DNA of 64,000 nt from Saccharospirillum sp040881935. Lineage in GTDB: Bacteria; Pseudomonadota; Gammaproteobacteria; Pseudomonadales; Natronospirillaceae. The stretch spans positions 41,783 to 105,782 of the forward strand of contig NZ_JBBECH010000046.1 of assembly GCF_040881935.1 (NCBI RefSeq), given 5' to 3'. Each line of letters begins with the position of its first letter. Position 1 is the first letter of the stretch. Of this stretch, positions 51,959 to 60,260 are shown one piece after another. A model generated the notes under the pieces. It was not told the DNA's origin and did not search any database. It worked only from the letters and a program-made list of their open reading frames with translations. A program made the translations under genes and the position numbers.

Positions 51959-54628
51959 ATGGGTGAGCTAGCCAAAGAAATCCTCAACGTTAATATCGAA
52001 GAGGAACTGAAACAGTCTTACCTCGACTACGCCATGAGCGTGATTGTCGGGCGGGCATTGCCCGATGTACGCGATGGCCTGAAACCAGTGCACCGCCGGG
52101 TGCTCTTTGCCATGAGCGTGCTGGGCAATGACTGGAACAAACCCTATAAAAAATCCGCCCGTGTGGTCGGTGATGTCATCGGTAAGTATCACCCCCACGG
52201 TGATTCGGCCGTCTACGACACCATCGTGCGGATGGCGCAGGATTTTGCCATGCGCTACACCCTGGTCGATGGCCAGGGTAACTTCGGTTCCGTCGACGGC
52301 GACTCAGCCGCGGCCATGCGTTACACCGAAATCCGGATGGAGCGGCTGGCGCACGATCTGCTGGCTGATCTGGATAAAGAAACCGTCGATTTTGTTGAGA
52401 ACTACGACGGCACCGAGATGATCCCGGAAGTACTGCCTACCCGCGTGCCGAACCTGCTGATCAACGGTTCTTCGGGCATTGCGGTCGGTATGGCCACCAA
52501 TATCCCGCCGCATAACATCAGTGAAGTGATTGCGGGCTGCCTGGCGCTGATGGAAAACCCGGAGCTGACGGTCGATGACCTGATGCAATACATCACCGGG
52601 CCGGATTTCCCGACCGGGGCCATCATCAACGGTCGCAAAGGCATCGTCGAGGCTTACCGTACTGGCCGTGGCCGCATTTATATCCGCGCGCGTGCCGAGG
52701 TGGTGGTCGATCCGAAAACCAGCCGCGAGAGCATCATCGTTCATGAAATTCCCTACCAGGTGAACAAAGCCCGGCTGATCGAGAAGATCGCCGACCTGGT
52801 TAAAGAGAAGAAGATCGAAGGCATTTCAGAACTGCGTGACGAGTCCGACAAAGACGGCCTGCGCATTGCCATCGACATGAAGCGCGGTGAGTCCGGCGAT
52901 GTAGTGCTGAACAATCTGTACGCCCAGACGCAGCTGGAAACGGTATTCGGCATCAATACTGTGGCACTGGTCGACGGCCAGCCGCGCATTCTGAACCTGA
53001 AAGAGCTGCTGGAAGCCTTTATTCGTCACCGCCGTGAAGTGGTGACCCGCCGGACGATTTTTGAACTGCGCAAAGCACGGCAGCGCGGCCATATTCTGGA
53101 AGGCCTGGCGATTGCGCTGGCCAACATTGACCGGATGATCGAACTGATTCGCGGTTCTGCCACCGGCGCGGAAGCCAAAGAGCGGATGCTTTCACAAAGC
53201 TGGGAGCTGGGTGAAGTATCGGCCATGCTGGAACGGGCCGGGTCCGATATTTCCCGCCCGGAAGACCTCGACGAGCAATTCGGTGTGCATGACAACCGCT
53301 ACCAGTTGTCTCCCGAACAGGCCCAGCAAATTCTCGACATGCGGCTGCAGAAGCTGACCGGTCTGGAACACGACAAGCTCATTGGCGAGTACAAGCAGAT
53401 TATCGATACCATCGGCGAATTGCTGCGCATTCTCGACAGCTACGAGCGCCTGATGGAAGTAATTCACGAAGAATTGCTGGAAGTGAAAGCCCAGTACGGT
53501 GATGAGCGGAAATCCGAGATCATCGCCAGCCGTCTCGATTTGTCGATGGAAGACCTGATCACCGAAGAGGACATGGTGGTTACCATCTCCCACGGTGGTT
53601 ATGCCAAAACACAGCCGCTGACCGATTACGAAGCGCAGCGTCGCGGTGGTAAAGGGCGTTCGGCTTCGGCGTTGAAAGACGATGACTTTATTGAGCATTT
53701 GCTGGTCGCCAACACACACGACACGGTGCTGTGTTTCAGCAACAGAGGCAAGGTGTACTGGCTGCGTGTGTTCGAAATTCCGCAGGCCAGCCGCAACGCC
53801 CGTGGCCGACCAATGGTGAATTTGTTGCCATTGGAGGCCGACGAGCGAGTAACCGCCATTCTGCCGATTCGCAATTACGATGCCGATCACTTCATCTTTA
53901 TGGCGACGGCCAGCGGTACAGTTAAAAAGACCACGCTGGATTCGTTCTCCCGTCCGCGTTCAGCTGGGTTGATTGCCCTGTCGCTGGACGAGGGTGACCG
54001 CCTGGTCGGTGTGGCACTGACCGACGGCAAGAAAGAAGTGATGCTGCTTTCCGACGCAGGCAAAGTGGTTCGGTTCAGCGAAGATCACGTCCGTGCCATG
54101 GGGCGTACCGCGCGCGGTGTTCGTGGTATTCGTCTTGGAGCCGGTCAGTCGGTGATTTCACTGATTATCCCGCAGGCCGGTGGCACCATTATAACGGCTT
54201 CTGAACGAGGTTATGGCAAGCGTACTGACATCAGCGAATTCCCGACCAAAGGGCGCGGTACTCAGGGCGTGATCGCCATGGTGACCAGTGAGCGTAATGG
54301 TGCTCTGGTAGGCGCGAAGCAGGTCTTTGACGGCGATGAGGTCATGCTGATCAGTGATCAGGGGACACTGGTCCGTACCTCTGTTGAGGGTATTTCTGTG
54401 CTCAGTCGTAATACTCAGGGGGTTACCCTGATTCGCCTGGCCGACGACGAACATCTGGTCAGTATCGAACGCATTGAAGAGCCTGCCGAAGACGAGTCGG
54501 TACTGGATGTCGCCGAGACACCAGACTCGGAAATCGTTGCTGCATCGCCAGGCGAGCCGGATGGCAGTGATGCCAGTGATCCCGACGCTGATGACGAAGC
54601 AGACGATCAGGATCCCGATAACCAATAG
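51959..54628 (+). CDS. gyrA: DNA gyrase subunit A
   Basis: An 889-residue GyrA. The quinolone-determining region is wild-type-like: Ser83 and Asp87 in HPHGDSAVYDTIVRMAQ. The catalytic Tyr is in AAMRYTEIRM, and the GyrA box QRRGGKG in the C-terminal domain marks it as gyrase rather than topoisomerase IV. The tail after residue ~845 is strongly acidic (Asp/Glu/Ser/Pro), a feature that in E. coli tunes supercoiling. It is the first gene of a long plus-strand run with serC and aromatic biosynthesis genes. Confidence 0.98.
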   Translation: MGELAKEILNVNIEEELKQSYLDYAMSVIVGRALPDVRDGLKPVHRRVLFAMSVLGNDWNKPYKKSARVVGDVIGKYHPHGDSAVYDTIVRMAQDFAMRYTLVDGQGNFGSVDGDSAAAMRYTEIRMERLAHDLLADLDKETVDFVENYDGTEMIPEVLPTRVPNLLINGSSGIAVGMATNIPPHNISEVIAGCLALMENPELTVDDLMQYITGPDFPTGAIINGRKGIVEAYRTGRGRIYIRARAEVVVDPKTSRESIIVHEIPYQVNKARLIEKIADLVKEKKIEGISELRDESDKDGLRIAIDMKRGESGDVVLNNLYAQTQLETVFGINTVALVDGQPRILNLKELLEAFIRHRREVVTRRTIFELRKARQRGHILEGLAIALANIDRMIELIRGSATGAEAKERMLSQSWELGEVSAMLERAGSDISRPEDLDEQFGVHDNRYQLSPEQAQQILDMRLQKLTGLEHDKLIGEYKQIIDTIGELLRILDSYERLMEVIHEELLEVKAQYGDERKSEIIASRLDLSMEDLITEEDMVVTISHGGYAKTQPLTDYEAQRRGGKGRSASALKDDDFIEHLLVANTHDTVLCFSNRGKVYWLRVFEIPQASRNARGRPMVNLLPLEADERVTAILPIRNYDADHFIFMATASGTVKKTTLDSFSRPRSAGLIALSLDEGDRLVGVALTDGKKEVMLLSDAGKVVRFSEDHVRAMGRTARGVRGIRLGAGQSVISLIIPQAGGTIITASERGYGKRTDISEFPTKGRGTQGVIAMVTSERNGALVGAKQVFDGDEVMLISDQGTLVRTSVEGISVLSRNTQGVTLIRLADDEHLVSIERIEEPAEDESVLDVAETPDSEIVAASPGEPDGSDASDPDADDEADDQDPDNQ

Positions 54629-54642
54629 CAACACGGAATAAC

Positions 54643-54663
54643 GCCGCCGTAAGATACGGCGGC
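54643..54663 (+). promoter_or_regulatory. Stem-loop between gyrA and serC
   Basis: GCCGCCGT-AAGAT-ACGGCGGC, a perfect 8-bp G+C stem 15 bases after the gyrA stop. No T-run follows, so it may be a partial terminator or message-stabilising structure rather than a true end of transcription. Confidence 0.5.
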
Positions 54664-54691
54664 TTGATCAACCAGACCAGGAACACGAGCG

Positions 54692-55774
54692 ATGACCCGG
54701 GGATACAATTTTTGTTCTGGGCCTGCGATGTTGCCCGATGCTGTTATGCAGCGGGCACAACAGGAAATGATGGAGTGGCAGGGCACCGGTATGTCGGTGA
54801 TGGAGCTGTCGCACCGGTCCGACGAGTTCGTCAGTGTTCTGGGGTCGGCGGAATCCCGGTTGCGCCGGTTGCTGGGTATTTCAGACGACTTCGCCGTGCT
54901 CTTTGTTCAGGGTGGTGCAACGTTGCAGTTTTCCTGTGTACCCATGAACCTGATGGGCCGCGGTGGCGCTGCTGAATTTCTTGATACCGGCACCTGGTCG
55001 GTCAAGGCAATCAAGGAAGCCGCCCGTTACGGTGAAGCACGGGTGTTGGCGTCGACAAAAAATGAGAACTACCTGCGGGCCGTTCGCGCCGATGAGTTTT
55101 CAGCGAGCTCTAATGCCGCCTACCTGCATTATACGCCCAACGAAACCATTGGCGGCGTGGAATTTGATTACGTACCGGACTCGGGTCCTGTGCCACTGGT
55201 CGCGGACATGTCTTCCTGTATTTTGTCGAAAACCATCAATGTAAACGACTTCGACCTGATCTATGCCGGTGCCCAGAAAAACATTGGCCCGGCGGGCCTG
55301 ACGCTGGTTGTTGTGCGTCGTTCACTCTTGGGTAACGCTTTGCCGGGTACGCCGTCGCTGCTGGACTACCAGGCCCAGGCCGAGAACGGTTCAATGGTTA
55401 ATACGCCACCGACCTTTGCCATTTATCTGGCGGATCTGGTGTTCGAATGGCTGGAGAGCAATGGCGGTGTTGAGGCGTTTGAGCGGTTAAATGCCGAGAA
55501 GTCCGGCCTGCTGTATCGGGTGATAGACGATAGCGCATTTTATTCGAACCCGATTTCGATCGCGCATCGTTCACGCATGAATGTGCCCTTTATTCTGGCG
55601 GATGAGCGATTGAACGAATCGTTTTTAGCCGGAGCGCATAAGGCTGGTCTGTACAATTTACAGGGTCATCGCAGTGTCGGTGGTATGCGTGCCAGTATCT
55701 ACAATGCCATGCCGCTGGCCGGTGTGCAGGCACTGGTCTCTTACATGAAGGAGTTTGAGCAACGTCATGGCTGA
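54692..55774 (+). CDS. serC: Phosphoserine aminotransferase
   Basis: A 360-residue class V aminotransferase of standard length. N-terminal NFCSGPAMLPDAV, phosphate/substrate segment MSVMELSHRSDEF, and the PLP-binding Lys in DLIYAGAQKNIGPAGLTL (~residue 195). It makes phosphoserine for serine synthesis and the equivalent step in pyridoxal phosphate synthesis. Its stop lies eight bases inside the pheA start. Confidence 0.97.
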   Translation: MTRGYNFCSGPAMLPDAVMQRAQQEMMEWQGTGMSVMELSHRSDEFVSVLGSAESRLRRLLGISDDFAVLFVQGGATLQFSCVPMNLMGRGGAAEFLDTGTWSVKAIKEAARYGEARVLASTKNENYLRAVRADEFSASSNAAYLHYTPNETIGGVEFDYVPDSGPVPLVADMSSCILSKTINVNDFDLIYAGAQKNIGPAGLTLVVVRRSLLGNALPGTPSLLDYQAQAENGSMVNTPPTFAIYLADLVFEWLESNGGVEAFERLNAEKSGLLYRVIDDSAFYSNPISIAHRSRMNVPFILADERLNESFLAGAHKAGLYNLQGHRSVGGMRASIYNAMPLAGVQALVSYMKEFEQRHG

Positions 55775-56888
55775 GCAACGTCCCCCCAAGGCAGATGAAA
55801 TTGAATCGTTGGATCTGGCGCAGTTACGCGAGGTCATTGATCGCCTCGACCTGGAAATTCTGGAGCGCATTTCCGCCCGGGCCCATTGCGCGTTAAAAGT
55901 TGCCGATGTGAAGTTGAAGGCAGATCCGGAAAACGCCGTGTTCTATCGACCTGAGCGCGAAGCCCAGGTTCTGACCCGGGTGATGGAGCGGAACCAGGGG
56001 CCGTTGGGAAATGAAGACATGGCGCGGTTGTTCCGCGAAATTATGTCGGCCTGCCTGGCGCTCGAAAAGCCGCTGGAAGTGGCCTACCTCGGCCCGGAAG
56101 GCACCTTTACCCAGCAAGCAACCCTGAAGCATTTTGGCCAGTGGGTGCAGTCGAAACCGATGCCCGCTATCGATGAAGTGTTCCGCGAAGTAGAGGCGGG
56201 TGCGTGCAAGTATGGCGTTGTGCCGGTCGAAAACTCGACCGAAGGCGTGGTGAATCACACCCTGGATACTTTCATTAATTCGAACCTGAAAATCTGTGGT
56301 GAAGTCGAGTTGCGCATTCACCACCATTTGATGGTCGGACCAAATACCCAGCGTGGCAAGATTTCACGCATCTACAGTCACCAGCAGTCGCTGGCGCAGT
56401 GCCGCAAGTGGCTCGACGCCCATATGCCCATGGCTGAACGTATTGCTGTGAACAGCAATGCTGAAGCTGCGCGCCGGGTACATGGTGAGTGGAATTCGGC
56501 GGCGATTGCCGGTGAAATGGCAGCCAGTCTTTACGACCTGGACATCATCGAACAAAAAATTGAAGACTCACCCGATAATTCAACACGGTTCCTGATCATC
56601 GGAACCGAAGACGTTGATACCTCGGGTGAAGATAAAACCTCCATTGTCGTGTCGATGCGTAACGAACCGGGTGCTTTGTATCATCTGTTGCGCCCATTCA
56701 ATGATCACAACGTCGATATGACAAGGCTGGAGACCCGGCCGTCGCCTTCGGGCAACTGGACCTATGTTTTCTTCATCGACTTCTCCGGCCATATCAGCGG
56801 CGACAATGTTCAACGCGCTCTGGCTGAAATTCGCGAAAAAGCCGTTGAAGTCAAGGTGCTCGGGTCTTACCCCAAGGCGGTTTTATAA
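55767..56888 (+). CDS. pheA: Bifunctional chorismate mutase/prephenate dehydratase
   Basis: A 373-residue P-protein. Chorismate mutase (LAQLREVIDRLDLEILERISARA, ~15-100), prephenate dehydratase (AYLGPEGTFTQQATLKHFG, GVVPVENSTEGVV, and the T-R-F motif in NSTRFLIIG, ~105-280), and a C-terminal ACT domain (SIVVSMRNEPGALYHLLRPF) with ETRP in place of the usual ESRP phenylalanine-binding motif. It sends chorismate to phenylpyruvate and is feedback-inhibited by phenylalanine in the family. ATG 55767 is used; a TTG four codons upstream is in frame. Confidence 0.96.
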   Translation: MAEQRPPKADEIESLDLAQLREVIDRLDLEILERISARAHCALKVADVKLKADPENAVFYRPEREAQVLTRVMERNQGPLGNEDMARLFREIMSACLALEKPLEVAYLGPEGTFTQQATLKHFGQWVQSKPMPAIDEVFREVEAGACKYGVVPVENSTEGVVNHTLDTFINSNLKICGEVELRIHHHLMVGPNTQRGKISRIYSHQQSLAQCRKWLDAHMPMAERIAVNSNAEAARRVHGEWNSAAIAGEMAASLYDLDIIEQKIEDSPDNSTRFLIIGTEDVDTSGEDKTSIVVSMRNEPGALYHLLRPFNDHNVDMTRLETRPSPSGNWTYVFFIDFSGHISGDNVQRALAEIREKAVEVKVLGSYPKAVL

Positions 56889-57024
56889 TTCGTCGGCAAG
56901 GTGTGAAATGGGCGCTCGGGGTGAAAAGTTCAGTCGCCCTGCAGGGAGAAAGAGGAAGCGCAATGAGCTGCAAAGATAGCGCAACAGCAGTGGCAGGCAA
57001 CATGCTGTTGAGGAGGGGTGAGGC
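56889..57024 (+). other. pheA-tyrA/aroA gap
   Basis: This 136-base gap has no gene. In Pseudomonas a histidinol-phosphate aminotransferase gene (hisC2) lies here, by memory; no remnant of it is recognisable. The only signal is AGGAGGGG before the next GTG start. Confidence 0.5.
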
Positions 57025-59241
57025 GTGACAATCTCCCCTGCTAAACCCCGAGTGCTCATTGTTGGCCTGGGTATGATTGGCGCCTCCTTTGCCAAAGCTT
57101 TGTGCCTGTCGCAAGTGGCCACGGTGATTGGACTGGACGCCCAGGTGGGCGTTGCCGAGAAAGCACGGTCGATGGGCATAGTGGATGAAGCCGCTACCTT
57201 TCCAACCCTGACTACTCCCTTCGATGTGGTAATTCTGGCTGTGCCGGTACTGGCCATGGGCCCGGTATTGACACAATTAAAGCCCTGGCTCAAGGCCGAT
57301 ACGGTCATTTCCGATGTGGGTAGCGTTAAAGGTGCGGTAGTCGCAGCGGCCCGTGAGGTGCTGGGGGATTTGCCGTCCGGGTTTGTACCTGGCCACCCCA
57401 TCGCCGGTGCCGAACGGTCTGGCCTGGCTGCGGCCAAGTCCGACTTGTTTGACCATCATTTATTGATTCTGACGCCGCTACCGAGTTCGTCCCCTGAGGC
57501 CGTACAAGTACTGACCCGGCTCTGGCAATCGGTTGGTGCCGATGTGGTAACCATGTCCGTGGCGCGCCACGACGAAGTGCTTGCCGCCACCAGCCATTTA
57601 CCGCATCTGCTAGCGTTCTCGCTAGTCGATACTCTGGCCCGGGAATCCGAAAACCGGGAGATTTTCCGCTATGCGGCCGGTGGTTTTCGCGATTTCACCC
57701 GTATAGCAGCCTCCGATCCGACCATGTGGCACGATGTTTTTCTGGCTAACCGGGACGCAACCCTCAGCATATTACGCCGATTCCAGGCTGACCTGGACGT
57801 ACTGGCCGAAGCGATCGAGAACCAGGAGGGGGCGACGCTCAAGTCGGTCTTCGGGCGGGCCAAGTCAGCTCGCGACTATTTCACCGAGATTCTGAGCAGT
57901 CGCCAGCGCCACAGTGACGATACCCGGAAAAATCTGATCGCGGCACCGGTTCGTGCCGGGCTTAAAGGCGAAGTAACGGTGCCCGGTGACCGTTCTATAT
58001 CCCACCGGGCAATCATTCTCGCGGCGCTTGCAGAAGGGCCGAGCGAACTGCGGGGCTTCGGTAATGGCCATGATAATCGCACTACTTTGGAGGCGCTGCG
58101 CAAACTGGGTGTGTGTATTGATGTTGACGATTCAGGCTGTGTGCGGGTCGCTGGTGTTGGGCGCCAAGGGCTGAAGCCAGCGGACAGCCCGCTCTATATG
58201 GGCAATTCGGCGACTTCTATGCGTCTGATGGCAGGCGTACTCAGTGCCCAGCCGTTCAGTAGTGAGCTGATTGGGGATGCCTCCCTGAGCCAACGGCCAA
58301 TGGACCGCATTCAGGTGCCCCTGCAGGCCATGGCCGCCCGGATCGAACTGGCACCACGAAAGACCGCGCCTATTGTTATTCACCCGGCAGAGGCGCTGAA
58401 ACCGCTCGATTATTCCTTACCGATGGCCAGTGCCCAGGTAAAAACGGCGCTGTTGTTGGCGGGATTGTGTTCAGGTGTCTCGATGCGTTTACAGGAGGCC
58501 GGTCCCAGTCGGAATCATACCGAATTAATGTTGGCTGAGTTGGGCTGTCCGGTGCAATTCGACCAGGGTGTAATCACGCTTGGGCCCGCCCGGCAATGGG
58601 CAGGGTTCGAACGCGATATTCCTGGAGATTTCTCGCTGGCTGCCGTGCATATTGCGGCGGCCAGCCTGGTTCCGGGGTCGGAACTGAACGTATTACAGGT
58701 AGGTGTTAATCCAACTCGTCTGGGCTTACTCGATGTTATGGCGCGCATGGGGGCTCGTGTTCAGTTGAGCAATTATTGTGACCTGGGGGGTGAGCCCGTA
58801 GCGGATCTTCAGGTAAACTACGCGCCGCTTGTCGCGACCGACGGTACTGCTGATGTCGCCGGTCTGGTTATCGACGAGTACCCGCTGCTCTTTGTACTGG
58901 CGACCCAGGCAAAGGGTGCGTCCCGTTTCAGTGGTGTTCGCGAATTGCGCTACAAAGAAACCGACCGGCTGAAAACCATGGTGGAAGGACTGACCACCCT
59001 GGGTGCCGACATAGAATTGAAAGGAGATGCTGTCATTATTCGGGGTCAAGATGCTCGTCCTCTGGATGGCGGTATTGTTGATTGCGGCGGTGACCACCGG
59101 GTGGCACTGGCGTTTGTGGTCGCTGCGCAGACGGCGCTGCGACCTGTCATTATTCGAAATTCCGGGCGTGTATTGGGCGCCTACCCGGATTTTGCCGAGC
59201 ATGCTCTGGCGCTCGGCTATTCGGTGACCGTAGAGGATTGA
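57025..59241 (+). CDS. aroA: Fused prephenate dehydrogenase/EPSP synthase (TyrA-AroA)
   Basis: A 738-residue fusion. TyrA (~1-295): NAD loop GLGMIGASFAKAL, ISDVGSVKGAVV and GHPIAGAERSGL. AroA (~308-738): the phosphoenolpyruvate/shikimate-3-phosphate fold, with PGDRSISHR near 320, GNSATSMRLMAG near 393-404, RYKETDRLK near 645 and GGDHRVALAF near 690. The same fusion occurs in Pseudomonas, so fusion itself is normal. Two positions differ from the class consensus: Arg323 replaces the usual Lys of GDKSISHR, and Ala396 replaces the usual Gly of GNSGT. Both bear on phosphoenolpyruvate and glyphosate binding. GTG start with AGGAGG. Confidence 0.93.
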   Translation: MTISPAKPRVLIVGLGMIGASFAKALCLSQVATVIGLDAQVGVAEKARSMGIVDEAATFPTLTTPFDVVILAVPVLAMGPVLTQLKPWLKADTVISDVGSVKGAVVAAAREVLGDLPSGFVPGHPIAGAERSGLAAAKSDLFDHHLLILTPLPSSSPEAVQVLTRLWQSVGADVVTMSVARHDEVLAATSHLPHLLAFSLVDTLARESENREIFRYAAGGFRDFTRIAASDPTMWHDVFLANRDATLSILRRFQADLDVLAEAIENQEGATLKSVFGRAKSARDYFTEILSSRQRHSDDTRKNLIAAPVRAGLKGEVTVPGDRSISHRAIILAALAEGPSELRGFGNGHDNRTTLEALRKLGVCIDVDDSGCVRVAGVGRQGLKPADSPLYMGNSATSMRLMAGVLSAQPFSSELIGDASLSQRPMDRIQVPLQAMAARIELAPRKTAPIVIHPAEALKPLDYSLPMASAQVKTALLLAGLCSGVSMRLQEAGPSRNHTELMLAELGCPVQFDQGVITLGPARQWAGFERDIPGDFSLAAVHIAAASLVPGSELNVLQVGVNPTRLGLLDVMARMGARVQLSNYCDLGGEPVADLQVNYAPLVATDGTADVAGLVIDEYPLLFVLATQAKGASRFSGVRELRYKETDRLKTMVEGLTTLGADIELKGDAVIIRGQDARPLDGGIVDCGGDHRVALAFVVAAQTALRPVIIRNSGRVLGAYPDFAEHALALGYSVTVED

Positions 59242-59243
59242 CT

Positions 59244-59933
59244 ATGTTATCCAAAGCTCCCGTCATCACCCTGGATGGGCCAGGTGGCGTTGGAAAAGGC
59301 ACCGTGAGTGGTTTGCTGGCCAAGCAGATGGGCTGGCACTACCTCGATTCCGGTGCTCTGTACCGCCTTGCGGCTCTGGCGGCGATGAATCATGGTGTTG
59401 ATTTCGATAACGAATCGGCGCTGGCGGTGATTGCCGAACACCTTGATATTCGTTTTCGACAGGAAGCCGATGTCGGTGTGATTATCCTGCTGGAAGGTGA
59501 TGACGTTACCCGTCAGATTCGCACCGAAGAAGTGGGCTCCAATGCTTCCCGTGTTGCCGCATTCTCCAGGGTACGGGATGCGCTGCTGCGTCGGCAGCGG
59601 GCGTTTCGTACCGAGCCCGGGCTGATCGCCGATGGCCGCGATATGGGTACAGTGGTGTTTACCGACGCGCCGCTGAAGGTGTTTCTGACGGCCACCAGTG
59701 ACGAGCGGGCACGTCGTAGAGTCCTGCAGCTGGAGCAGAGCGGCTCCGTCGTAGACTATGATCGAGTCTTGCGAGACATTAATGAACGTGACGAGCGGGA
59801 CCGGAACCGGGCCATTGCACCACTGAAACCGGCCGATGATGCGCTGGTCATCGACACTACCGAGCTGAGTATTGAATCCGTACTCGAACGCGTTTTGCAG
59901 CAGGCGTCAGACCGGGGCCTGATGAATCTCTAG
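59244..59933 (+). CDS. cmk: Cytidylate kinase
   Basis: A 229-residue CMP/dCMP kinase. The P-loop is LDGPGGVGKGTVSGLLA, then HYLDSGALYRLAAL for the nucleotide site and DGRDMGTVVFTDAPLKVFLTAT. GAGG lies seven bases before ATG 59244; a TTG two codons upstream overlaps the aroA stop. It supplies CDP and sits between aroA and rpsA as in most gammaproteobacteria. Confidence 0.96.
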   Translation: MLSKAPVITLDGPGGVGKGTVSGLLAKQMGWHYLDSGALYRLAALAAMNHGVDFDNESALAVIAEHLDIRFRQEADVGVIILLEGDDVTRQIRTEEVGSNASRVAAFSRVRDALLRRQRAFRTEPGLIADGRDMGTVVFTDAPLKVFLTATSDERARRRVLQLEQSGSVVDYDRVLRDINERDERDRNRAIAPLKPADDALVIDTTELSIESVLERVLQQASDRGLMNL

Positions 59934-60260
59934 TGATCGGCTGACGCCTCGTAATGGGTGGTAATCACGAATTTACAGCGATTAGGCGGAATTTATCCGG
60001 GCGTAAGCTAAAAAAAAGGCTTCACCCCTTGGTTCTCGGCGCTTAATCCGTATAATACGCGCTCCTAATTTCCGCTATTTTAAGCCGGTTTTCGGACCGG
60101 TTTGGAAGTAGCAAAGACCCTGGTGAACCGCAGTTCCAGCAAAGCGGCACCAGGATATGTTGGGTTGACCCGTGCGGGCTGGCGTGCGGAAAGGTCTGTA
60201 TTTACGAGAGAGTCGCACTCCTCACACCACAGGCCGTTAATCATTGGGATATTTAATCGA
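59934..60260 (+). other. rpsA leader and promoter region
   Basis: A 327-base gap without a gene. It contains the promoter at 60029-60056 and a long leader with a hairpin (CCGG-TTTTCGGA-CCGG-type at ~60083-60100). The leader has a weak Shine-Dalgarno near the rpsA start, as expected for S1, which represses its own translation through structured leader RNA in E. coli. Confidence 0.55.
60029..60056 (+). promoter_or_regulatory. rpsA sigma-70 promoter
   Basis: TTGGTT (60029-60034), 16-base spacer, perfect TATAAT (60051-60056), followed by a G+C-rich discriminator (ACGCGCTCC) typical of growth-rate-controlled genes. Start codon of rpsA is ~200 bases on. Confidence 0.75.

Noticed and set aside
51959..52300. 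Quinolone-resistance mutation in GyrA
   Set aside because: Ser83 and Asp87 are the susceptible-type residues.
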